A DNA stretch of 23,531 nt. Source: CAYPZL01 sp964415045. GTDB taxonomy: Bacteria > Planctomycetota > Phycisphaerae > Sedimentisphaerales > Anaerobacaceae. The notes under the pieces are model-generated. The model ran no database searches, was not told where the DNA came from, and was given only the letters and a program-made list of their open reading frames with translations. Of this stretch, positions 1-7,508 are shown piece after piece. The number at the start of each line of letters is the position of its first letter. Position 1 is the first letter of the stretch. Position numbers and translations under genes: made by a program. Where the stretch lies: positions 1-23,531 of the forward strand of contig CAYPZL010000080.1 of NCBI GenBank assembly GCA_964415045.1. Reading direction: 5' to 3'.

Positions 1-28
1 TGTTCGATCTGTCGCACCCAATGGATAC

Positions 29-135
29 CGCCTACGAATTTTTCCTAATCCGTATCATTCCGAGGCCAGATCCTTCGCCTGCGACTCAGGATGACAGAGT
101 CCCATCGCCTCAGAATTTCTCCTGATCGGTATTAT
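29..135. repeat. Imperfect 30-nt direct repeat (29-58 and 106-135)
   Basis: Two 30-nt units, 29-58 and 106-135, begin CGCCT and share a GAATTT core followed by CCTRATCSGTATYAT. By eye they match at 24 of 30 positions, and their starts are 77 nt apart. The 47 nt between them include the palindrome at 70-92. The stretch lies downstream of the GH94 stop and has no plausible gene. It looks like part of a dispersed or decayed repeat family, but other copies cannot be checked inside this window. Confidence 0.5.
70..92. repeat. Small palindrome, dispersed-repeat type
   Basis: ATCCT at 70-74 pairs with AGGAT at 88-92 across a 13-nt loop and is followed by GACAG. This combination of ATCCT, TCGC and AGGATGACAG resembles short palindromic repeats that recur in many bacterial genomes. 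The pairing is only 5 bp, so a folded RNA role is doubtful. It lies between the two direct-repeat units. Confidence 0.4.
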
Positions 136-155
136 GCGTCACGAGTCCCGCTGTC

Positions 156-175
156 ACTCCCGCGCAGGTGGGAAT
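156..175. repeat. REP-like hairpin downstream of the GH94 gene
   Basis: ACTCCCGC (156-163) pairs with GTGGGAAT (168-175) across a GCAG loop, with one A/C mismatch and one G-T wobble. On the minus strand it reads as a GATTCCC...GGGAGTGACAG element, a form often seen as dispersed palindromes at gene ends. It is 38 nt past the GH94 stop on that gene's transcript, so it could protect or end the mRNA. No T-run follows, so it is not a typical intrinsic terminator. Confidence 0.45.
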
Positions 176-212
176 CGACGTCTTCGCCGGGACGGACATC
201 GGCGAGGGAAGA

Positions 213-2618
213 TCATCCCATCATCACGACCGCTTCGTTGACCGATCCGCGTTTCTGCGGCGGGATGGCACTCGTCAGGGGTCGGCCGTTTAGCTCGACC
301 GAAGCGACGCCTTTGGAGACGCCGTTCGGGTTGCGGACAGTAATGTTATAGGTCGCGCCTCGCCATTGGCGGATGATCTCGAAGCCGCGCCACGCTTTCG
401 GGATGCAGGGGTCGATCACGAGGCCCGCGAGGGTGGGGCGGATGCCGAGGATGTATTGGGTCGCTGCGAGGTAGAACCATCCGGCTGAGCCGGTCAGCCA
501 GGGATGGCGACCCTGCCCGTGGCGGGTGTGGGCCCTGCCCATGATGAACTGGCAGTACGAGTAGGGCTCGGCCTCGCGGATCTCGATCCTGTCGTTCTGG
601 TTGTACGGCAGCATGGCGCTGTAGAACTTGTGCGCCCGGTCGCCCCGGCCCAGCATGCACTCGGCGATCACCGCCCAGGGGTTGGGATGGGAGAAGATCG
701 CGGCGTTTTCCTTGACGCCTTTGTATACCCGGGTCACGAAGCCGATGTCGTCGTCGGGCTTCGAGTAGGCGGGCCAGAGCACGTGCAGGCCGTACTCGCT
801 GAACAGGTGCTTGTCCACCGCATCCATAGATTGTATCGCGCGCGAACCCGTACTGAGCCCGCTCATGACGGCCCAGCTTTGCGCGTTGAGAAACAACTTG
901 CCCTGGCGGTCGCTCCGCGTGCCGATTTTGCGCCCCCGGGCTGTGAAGCCGCGAACGTACCACCGGCCGTCCCATAGGTGTTTGTCACAAGCAGTTTTCA
1001 CCCGCGCGGCAACGCGCCGGTACTTCTGCACGTCCGAGCGCCGGCCGAGGAACGCGGCGACTTCGAGGAACGTCTGCAACGCCCAGTAGAAGATGAAGGA
1101 AACCATCGCGGACTCGCCGCCGCGCAGGTTGATGCAGTCGTTCCAGTCGGCGCGGAGCCCCGCGCAAATGCCGTGGGGACCGACGTGCTTGGCCGAGAAA
1201 TCCAGCGCGCGTTTCAGATGCTCGTACACGCTGGCCCGCCCCTTGTCGGCGAACGGCACGGCCGTTTCGAGGAAATCGAGATCACCGGTTTCCTTGACGT
1301 ACTCGCAGACCGTGGCCACGAGCCAGAGAGCATCGTCCGAGCAGACGTCCCTGAGGGTAGGGATGCGGACCTTGCCCGCCGCATCGTCTCCCATGACGAC
1401 CGTAGGAATGGTGGCTTTGCAGCCGTCTTCCTGTCGGGGCATCAGCAGGAGAGGGTCGAACAGATGCAGTCCGAATCCGGCGGACGCCTGCCCGTGCAGC
1501 AGCTCGAGGAGTCGCTGCCTGACCCGCGCGGGATTGGAGTGGGCCACGCTCATGGCGTCCTGGGCTGTGTCGCGATAGCCCAGCCCGGTGCGGCCCCCGA
1601 CTTCGACAAAGGACGCGAAACGCGACCACGTCACGCAGGTTTCTGCCTGGTATAAGGTCCAGGTGTTGATCATTGCGTGCATGCCGGCATCGGGCGTACG
1701 GCACTGAAGGTTCGCGAGCTTCTCGCGCCAGTGCCGGCGCAAGGCGGCGAACGCCTCGTCCACGTGGCGCGGGTCGGAGTATTTCTTTCGTATCCGCCGG
1801 CCCTGCCGGGTCCCGGAGCCCACCCCTAACATGAACACACAGCGAACGCTCTGTCCGGGCTTTACCGTGTACTTCTTGTGCAAGGCGCCGCAGTGGTTGC
1901 CTCCCAATTGGCTGCTACCGGAACACCGGCCGCGCTCGACCGCCAGCGGATCGGTCTCCGTGCGGTACGGTCCCAGGAAGCTGTCGCGCAGGCAGTCGTA
2001 GCTGTCGGGTGTGAAACTCGCGGTGAAGAAGTGGTGCAGGCCCGGGGCGTAGAAGAAATCGTAGTCGATGATGCCGTCCCGGTAGCTGGACCCGCTGGCA
2101 TAGAGGCCCATCTGAAAGTCCTGGTTGTCCAGGTTCACCTGATGCAGGGAGAACTCGACGTAGGAAAACACACTGAGACGGCGCACCCGCTTGCTGCTGT
2201 TCATGAGGACCACGTCCCACAGTTCCACGTCGTCGCCCAGGGGAATGAACAGCGTCTGCTCGGCGCGGATGCCCTGGTAGTGGCATTGGAATCGCGAATA
2301 GGATAGCCCGTGCTGGCAGGTGTATTTCGCTTTCGTGAGATTCTCGCCGACGGGTTGCCAGGAGATCGACCAGTATTGCCCCGTGTCGTCGTCGCGGACG
2401 TAGACGTAGTGGCCCGGGCGGTCGAGAGGGACGCCGTTGGGGCGAAACCGCGTGATTCGGCCGCGCTCGGCCGAACGATAGAACGAATAGCCGCCCGCGT
2501 TGTGGCTGATGACCGTACACATGTCCTCCAGACCGAGGTAGTTGGTCCACGAGACCGGGACATCCGGCCGGTCGATCACATACTCCCTGTTTTTCTCATC
2601 GAAATAACCGTATCGCAT
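213..2618 (-). CDS. chbP: GH94 N,N'-diacetylchitobiose phosphorylase-like enzyme
   Basis: Predicted to cleave N,N'-diacetylchitobiose with phosphate to GlcNAc-1-phosphate and GlcNAc in the cytoplasm; there is no signal peptide. The 801-residue length equals, from memory, that of the Vibrio proteolyticus enzyme, and the sequence follows that subfamily throughout: MRYGYFD at the N-terminus, HNAGGYSFY at about 40-47, VGGRTGLGYRDTAQD at 340-354, RADWNDC at 489-495, HPWLTG at 705-710. Asp491 matches the GH94 general acid. The start at 2618 is preferred over a longer frame from 2654 because family homology begins there and GAGGAAG sits upstream at usual spacing. It begins 13 nt after the fucosidase stop and is the last gene of a three-gene operon. 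GH94 assignment is secure. The chitobiose specificity rests on remembered similarity; cellobiose phosphorylases differ around the GGRTGLGYRD motif. Confidence 0.88.
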   Translation of the reverse strand: MRYGYFDEKNREYVIDRPDVPVSWTNYLGLEDMCTVISHNAGGYSFYRSAERGRITRFRPNGVPLDRPGHYVYVRDDDTGQYWSISWQPVGENLTKAKYTCQHGLSYSRFQCHYQGIRAEQTLFIPLGDDVELWDVVLMNSSKRVRRLSVFSYVEFSLHQVNLDNQDFQMGLYASGSSYRDGIIDYDFFYAPGLHHFFTASFTPDSYDCLRDSFLGPYRTETDPLAVERGRCSGSSQLGGNHCGALHKKYTVKPGQSVRCVFMLGVGSGTRQGRRIRKKYSDPRHVDEAFAALRRHWREKLANLQCRTPDAGMHAMINTWTLYQAETCVTWSRFASFVEVGGRTGLGYRDTAQDAMSVAHSNPARVRQRLLELLHGQASAGFGLHLFDPLLLMPRQEDGCKATIPTVVMGDDAAGKVRIPTLRDVCSDDALWLVATVCEYVKETGDLDFLETAVPFADKGRASVYEHLKRALDFSAKHVGPHGICAGLRADWNDCINLRGGESAMVSFIFYWALQTFLEVAAFLGRRSDVQKYRRVAARVKTACDKHLWDGRWYVRGFTARGRKIGTRSDRQGKLFLNAQSWAVMSGLSTGSRAIQSMDAVDKHLFSEYGLHVLWPAYSKPDDDIGFVTRVYKGVKENAAIFSHPNPWAVIAECMLGRGDRAHKFYSAMLPYNQNDRIEIREAEPYSYCQFIMGRAHTRHGQGRHPWLTGSAGWFYLAATQYILGIRPTLAGLVIDPCIPKAWRGFEIIRQWRGATYNITVRNPNGVSKGVASVELNGRPLTSAIPPQKRGSVNEAVVMMG

Positions 2619-2631
2619 AGAGCGGTCTTCC

Positions 2632-4023
2632 TCACTTCGCAGGTTCCCCGTCACGAATCCGGGCGTCCGTGACGGCGAACGTCCACGCGTGTTCGCAGGG
2701 CGGCGACTGACGCAGGATCTGTGGCACAGAGAGAGCCAGACCCTCCGGGCCCGTCTTCCAACTCACCGGTTCGTCGGCCCCCAGCATACGGACCGTCTCG
2801 ACTCCCTCAATGATGGGAACGGCGATCTTCGAGGGCGGCAAAGCCGGGTTTTCCCCGGCCAGGATAATCAGGTACAGCGTCTCGTCCCTTTGCGTCAGAT
2901 GCACATTGTTGCGTTCGTAGGGGCGGATCGGTGTGGTTCCGTAGACGGCTTCTCCGTTGACCTGCAGCCAGCGTCCGATTTCGCTGAGCCGGTCCTGCGC
3001 TTCCTGCGGCAGGCAGCCATCCGGGCCCGGGCCGACGTTGAGCAGGAGGTTGCCGCCCCGAGCGACGATGCGAATCAGCGTGTGGATCAGCTCGCGAGCG
3101 GATTTGTATTTATCCATCGGATTGAAGGACCATTGCTCGCCCATCGTAATGCAGCTTTCCCACACGCCCTCCAGAAACTCCTCGGGCACCGTCTGCTCGG
3201 GCGTGCGGTAGTTCTCGTAGCGTCCGCCGACGGCGCGATCGACGATGATGAGCCCGGGCTGATGCTTCCGTGCCATCGCGGCCAGTCGTGGCATGTCGAT
3301 GTCTTCCCGCGGCGGACGCACCCAATCCGAGTCGAGCCAGAGAATCTCAACCGGGCCGTAGCCGGTCACGAGCTCTTCGATCTGTTTGTGCACGAAGTCC
3401 ACGTAGCGGGCCCATCGAGTCGGATGCTCGGTCGGATCGTAGTTGGCCTCGCGCGCCAGGCGAGGATACGCGGGATTCCAATAGTCCCGGTGATGCCAAT
3501 CCGCCTTCGAGAAGTACACGCCGATCTTGAAGCCGTGCCGGCGAAACGCGTCGAAGAGCACCCTCGCCACGTCGGCCTTCGCGCTGCGGTGAAACGGACA
3601 GGATGGATGCGTGGTCCGGTAGTCGGTCTGCCCTGTGTCGAACATGCAGAACCCGTCGTGGTGTTTCGTCGTGAAGACCAGGTACTTCATCCCGGCCTCA
3701 GCGGCAGTCCGGGCCCACTGCTCGGGCTCGAAACGCGTCGGATCGAATTGCCGATTCAGGGCAAAGTAGGCCTCCATGAACGCCCCGACGTTCTTGCCCG
3801 ATTGCTCCCACGACGGCAGCCTGTCGCGTCCGTAGGGTTCGGCGTCGCAGATGGGCCAGGATTCCACCGCACCCCAGACGCTGTAAGGCCCCCAATGGAT
3901 CATCAGGCCGAACTTCATATCGGCAAAGCGTTCGAGCTTCTCGCGAACCGCCGGATCCGTTTCTATCATTGTCGGTGACGAGCTGGGCTTTGTCATGACG
4001 GTGTCCCTGGTCTTGTGACGCAT
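2632..4023 (-). CDS. GH29 alpha-L-fucosidase
   Basis: Predicted retaining alpha-L-fucosidase releasing L-fucose from fucosylated oligosaccharides. With the start used here it has 463 residues. GH29 landmarks in order are MKFGLMIHWGPYS (36-48), TKHHDGFCMFD (119-129), KIGVYFSKADWH (166-177), ILWLDSDW (227-234, Asp231 the likely nucleophile), YRTPEQTVPE (272-281) and GGNLLLNVGPGPDG (323-336). A C-terminal beta-domain follows from about 365. No signal peptide is visible, so it probably acts in the cytoplasm with the adjacent GH94 phosphorylase. The start is uncertain: ATG 4023 has GGAAG close upstream, ATG 3996 has AGGGA with a 7-nt spacer, and a GTG at 4056 would overlap the upstream gene. With 4023 it lies 17 nt after the PQQ-protein stop. 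Confidence 0.92.
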   Translation of the reverse strand: MRHKTRDTVMTKPSSSPTMIETDPAVREKLERFADMKFGLMIHWGPYSVWGAVESWPICDAEPYGRDRLPSWEQSGKNVGAFMEAYFALNRQFDPTRFEPEQWARTAAEAGMKYLVFTTKHHDGFCMFDTGQTDYRTTHPSCPFHRSAKADVARVLFDAFRRHGFKIGVYFSKADWHHRDYWNPAYPRLAREANYDPTEHPTRWARYVDFVHKQIEELVTGYGPVEILWLDSDWVRPPREDIDMPRLAAMARKHQPGLIIVDRAVGGRYENYRTPEQTVPEEFLEGVWESCITMGEQWSFNPMDKYKSARELIHTLIRIVARGGNLLLNVGPGPDGCLPQEAQDRLSEIGRWLQVNGEAVYGTTPIRPYERNNVHLTQRDETLYLIILAGENPALPPSKIAVPIIEGVETVRMLGADEPVSWKTGPEGLALSVPQILRQSPPCEHAWTFAVTDARIRDGEPAK

Positions 4024-4040
4024 ACCGCTTCCGCAACCGG

Positions 4041-7000
4041 TTACGGCCCCCAGCACTCTATCGTTCCGTTCCTGGTCGCCACGTAAACGCAGCCGGCCGC
4101 CGCTGACATGCCGTCGAAGACGGGCATCGCCCCCAGCTTGTACTGCGACAGCTTCTTTCCATCGGTCGGGGAAAGGACTTGAAGATATACGCCTTTCTCG
4201 CCCCGAAACGCGGCGAGCGCCTCAGATTCGTTCTTGAAGGCCAGAAACGCCGATTCTTTCCGCCCCAGGTCCGGCGGTCCGGCCACGATCAGCGCATCCG
4301 ACGTCAACACCATGGCTCGAACCACCAGGGATTCGTCGTCGCTCCAGAGGTCTGGCCGACGCGCGTTTGCAAGTCTTGGGGTTTGTTTCGCGCCGGCGTT
4401 TGCCTTGCCGCGCGCCTTGGTTCTTCTGGGCGCCGGTTTTGTTGATGTCAGAACCTTGGGCGTGGCAAAGAGGTGATAGGCGTCCAGCTTGTGGCCCGCC
4501 GGTCCGCCGGCTACTTCCTTGCGGCCGTATCCGTAAAGGCGGTCCGCATCGAAGCAGAGGATTCTGCCGGCCGGAACCTGGTTGGCGCTGCGGGCCCACC
4601 CTCCCCAGCCGGCCCCGACGTCCGTTCCGATGAGCCAGTACGACCGCACAAACCACTCTTTGCCCAGGAATCCGGTGATACAGAACAGGTGCGGCCTCTC
4701 TTCCTGGCTGGGTTGTCCTGACGCGTCAAAATGCAGATGCTTCATGAACACGGATTCGCCGTCGCCGGAGAGGATGTCCGAGAGCGATCCTTCCATGTCG
4801 TTGCCGCGTGCGAGCTCCACTCCCGTTTGCTCGCCCGTGTCCGGATCGAGATCGTAGAGCACGGTTCGTGACAGTTGCTCTCCCGTATCGGGACTGAGGC
4901 GGTATAGTACGATGCCGCCGTCCAGATACGTCGACCGGCCCGCGGTGACGTAGAGCGTGTCGTTTTGAATCAGGACCGCGCCGTGGACGGGCCAGACGGA
5001 TTCCAGTTGGTCCAGCACGCCGGCCTGCCACGCCTGCGGCGCGGCGCGAAAGCGCCAGGCCAGTCGGCCGTCCGAGGCACGCAGCGAGTAGACCCAGCCG
5101 TCGCGCGAGCCAAAGAAGACCCTGCCCTTGTACACGGTGGGGGCGCTGTCGATTCTCGCGCCGGCCGTGTAACTCCAGAGTGCCTCGCCGCCGTCGGTGC
5201 CCAGCGCGTGGAGTGTGTGCGTGTCCGTGGAAGCGACCAGCACCGTCTCGCCGACGATCACGGGTTGTGTAAGGCCCGCGTCCACCGTGGCCGACCACCG
5301 CTTTCGCAGCGCCGGTTGCACTCTTGCCGGCGTCCTGCCCGAACGAGTGGCGTCGTGCCGGTACATCGGCCAGTCGTCTACACTTGGCGGTGCTGCCGAG
5401 GTCGGCTTCCCGTAGGCCGGGCCTTTCTCGATGACCGGTTTTTCGGGGAAGGGCATTCTGCCATCGGCGCCTCTCTGCGGAGCGGCCGCGAAGAAGCCGG
5501 AGAGCTTGACCTTGGGGAAGCAGGCACACGCGTCCGGCGGTGCGTACAGCAGGCCGTTGCCGGGCATGATCCCGTACTGGCACGTGCCCCGAATCCAACT
5601 GTTGTTGCCCTGCCAGCCGTCCTCCAGGCTCACCACTTCGACCCCGGCTCGACCGGTGAGGATGAAGCGCTCGGTGGCCTTGTTCCGATAGCAGCGGTGG
5701 TGCGCCATGGCCACCGGTGCGCCTTTCCAGTTCAGATCGCGGACGAGGCGTCCGGTCTGGACGTCGTAGCCCTTGTAGTCGCTGCCCACCCAGACGATCC
5801 CGTCGACCACGAAGACGTCCACGGGGGAGTTGTAGCCTTCGCCGCAGGAGGCGTTCCACAGTTCCTCGCCCGTCTCGGTCGAGTAGGCCCGCAGGATCGA
5901 CTTGCCGCGCCGCGGGAATCCCGGTTGATTCCAGCCGTGAACGCCCCATTCCACCTTGTCGCCGGCGGCGTCCTTCTCCGGTGCGATGCGGTCGGCGCAG
6001 AAAAGCACATCCTCGGTCGCCACAACCGTGGGTGCCGAGAAGGACATCCGCAAGGCCGGCGTACGGCGCTCGGTTCTCCAAGTCCGCCGGCCCGACTGCG
6101 CTTCCAGGCAAACGACTCCAAGGGTGCTCTGATAGAAGACCCGCTCGCCTTTGACCGCGAGAGACAACGGCAGAAGGTACTCCCCTTTGGGACAGGACTT
6201 CTTCCACAACGCCTTGCCTGTCGAGGCCTCGACCGCGGCGACGTATCGGAAATCAGTCGGCCTGGGCTCGCCTCGCTCGTGCAGTCCTTCGCCCCGGCGG
6301 TATATTTCCGAGGTTCCGACGACGAGATAGAGAACTCCGTCCTGGACCAGGATTTCCTCCGTGCGCTCGGTTCCGTGATAGACGCGCCGCACCTGTCCCG
6401 TAGCGGCATCGAGGGCCGTTACCGGAGCGTCCAGGCCGCACGTGACATAGACCGTGTCGCCGACCGCCGCCAGTCGGCGGGGCAGGTGAACGGGGCCGGC
6501 GCGGAAATGACGGAGGTGGTCGCTCCATCTGGCGATTTGCCTTTTCCAGAGGAGCGTGCCATTGAACGCGTCGCGGGCCACCAGCTCCCACTTGCCGGTG
6601 AAACGGATGGATACGAGGGGCGCCTTGTCCACGATGAAGAAGACGCGTCCGTTTGCCGAGACCGCCGCGCTCATGCTTGCCAATTCCTCATGGCTTCTGC
6701 CCCAGCGCGGAGGCGAAACCCACTGAATGGAGCGCGGGGCGTCGACGAAGCGGTCGTTGGCAACCGCATTGTTGTCAGGCCCGTGCAGGAAGTGGTTCCA
6801 TTCGTCCATCTCGGCCGGCCAGGGCTTGACGATCCTGCGGCCGTCCACCATAGCCACGCCCCGCGGCGTCAGTACGCGCATGATTTCCTCATCCGGGACG
6901 TTCGCCCTGTCGGCGACGATGATCAGATTGACGAGGTTGTCGACGTAAGGCAGATTTTTGCCGTCGAATTTGCAGGCGGAGACGGGACCGTAACAGCGCG

Positions 7001-7232
7001 CCGCCCGAATGGCCTGCCGCGCCTTTTGCACCTGCGCGTCGCTCGTCTCAAGGCCCTGTACGATGTACCGCTCGTTGGGCCGGAGTTTGACGGTGTCGGC
7101 GCCGTTGCCGCAGCCGAGATGAACGATCAGCCCCCCGGTAACGCCGGAGGATTCCAGTTGCTCGATCACGCCGGCCGAGGCGGACGCGGCGAGCAGCAAC
7201 AGTGCTGCCAGACAGATTCGCTCGTTTCGCAT
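4041..7232 (-). CDS. Exported methyltransferase-like + PQQ beta-propeller fusion protein
   Basis: A 1063-residue protein. Residues 1-20 are a signal peptide (MRNERICLAA... cut after ASASA). Residues about 22-135 look like a class I SAM-dependent methyltransferase fold: VHLGCGNGAD at 37-46 as motif I, acidic FDG at 89-91, then LPYVDNLVNLIIV. From about 165 come PQQ/BamB-like beta-propeller blades with repeated ALDAATGQ, EASTGKALWKK and STETGEELWN motifs. A second propeller opens at WPMYRHDATRSG (621-632) and continues with DTHTLHALGTDGGEALW. A basic linker lies near 930-960. The start at 7232 has AAAGGG upstream and places the signal peptide at the N-terminus; the frame upstream to 7364 is unlikely to be coding. 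Such fusions occur in Planctomycetota, but I know no proven role. It is the first gene of the fucosidase/phosphorylase operon. Substrate, quinone binding and methyl transfer are all unproven. Confidence 0.85.
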   Translation of the reverse strand: MRNERICLAALLLLAASASAGVIEQLESSGVTGGLIVHLGCGNGADTVKLRPNERYIVQGLETSDAQVQKARQAIRAARCYGPVSACKFDGKNLPYVDNLVNLIIVADRANVPDEEIMRVLTPRGVAMVDGRRIVKPWPAEMDEWNHFLHGPDNNAVANDRFVDAPRSIQWVSPPRWGRSHEELASMSAAVSANGRVFFIVDKAPLVSIRFTGKWELVARDAFNGTLLWKRQIARWSDHLRHFRAGPVHLPRRLAAVGDTVYVTCGLDAPVTALDAATGQVRRVYHGTERTEEILVQDGVLYLVVGTSEIYRRGEGLHERGEPRPTDFRYVAAVEASTGKALWKKSCPKGEYLLPLSLAVKGERVFYQSTLGVVCLEAQSGRRTWRTERRTPALRMSFSAPTVVATEDVLFCADRIAPEKDAAGDKVEWGVHGWNQPGFPRRGKSILRAYSTETGEELWNASCGEGYNSPVDVFVVDGIVWVGSDYKGYDVQTGRLVRDLNWKGAPVAMAHHRCYRNKATERFILTGRAGVEVVSLEDGWQGNNSWIRGTCQYGIMPGNGLLYAPPDACACFPKVKLSGFFAAAPQRGADGRMPFPEKPVIEKGPAYGKPTSAAPPSVDDWPMYRHDATRSGRTPARVQPALRKRWSATVDAGLTQPVIVGETVLVASTDTHTLHALGTDGGEALWSYTAGARIDSAPTVYKGRVFFGSRDGWVYSLRASDGRLAWRFRAAPQAWQAGVLDQLESVWPVHGAVLIQNDTLYVTAGRSTYLDGGIVLYRLSPDTGEQLSRTVLYDLDPDTGEQTGVELARGNDMEGSLSDILSGDGESVFMKHLHFDASGQPSQEERPHLFCITGFLGKEWFVRSYWLIGTDVGAGWGGWARSANQVPAGRILCFDADRLYGYGRKEVAGGPAGHKLDAYHLFATPKVLTSTKPAPRRTKARGKANAGAKQTPRLANARRPDLWSDDESLVVRAMVLTSDALIVAGPPDLGRKESAFLAFKNESEALAAFRGEKGVYLQVLSPTDGKKLSQYKLGAMPVFDGMSAAAGCVYVATRNGTIECWGP

Positions 7233-7336
7233 GGAGTCCCTTTCCATCCAGGCAGCCGGCGGTGTCCGCAAGATCGGTCGCCGTCTCCGACCGCATCTGC
7301 CGGTCTTCTCCGGCCACGGTGCCTTTTCACACCGAC

Positions 7337-7364
7337 AGTCTACACAAACCCGGCGTCTTTTCAA
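7337..7364 (-). promoter_or_regulatory. Predicted sigma-70 promoter for the PQQ-fucosidase-GH94 operon
   Basis: On the minus strand, TTGAAA (7364-7359) is separated by 16 nt from TAGACT (7342-7337). These match the consensus at 5/6 and 4/6 positions. It lies about 105 nt upstream of the PQQ-protein start and back to back with a candidate plus-strand promoter. Sigma preferences in this lineage are not known to me. Confidence 0.45.
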
Positions 7365-7403
7365 GGCACACGAAGACGGCGGCAGGGCGATCCGGGCCGG
7401 GAG

Positions 7404-7432
7404 TTGTCCGAATCGGCGGGAGACACTACAAT
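7404..7432 (+). promoter_or_regulatory. Predicted sigma-70 promoter for the GH38 mannosidase
   Basis: TTGTCC (7404-7409) is followed by a 17-nt spacer and TACAAT (7427-7432), matching the consensus at 4/6 and 5/6. The expected transcript start is near 7439, leaving a leader of about 70 nt before the ATG at 7509. No clear operator palindrome is seen. Confidence 0.45.
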
Positions 7433-7508
7433 ACGCCCGTGTGCACGGAGCGTCGCATCAGAGACTTCGTGCCGGGAACAAAACCGATTTCTGTAGGAAC
7501 CTTTTGCC

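Noticed and set aside
156..175. Intrinsic terminator for the GH94 operon
   Set aside because: Stem is present but no T-run follows on the minus strand, so it is listed only as a repeat hairpin.
4965..7496. Long open frame (843 codons) on the plus strand opposite the PQQ protein
   Set aside because: High-GC antisense frame; its translation is rich in Arg, Val, Gly and His with no family motif, whereas the minus strand has clear domains and a signal peptide.
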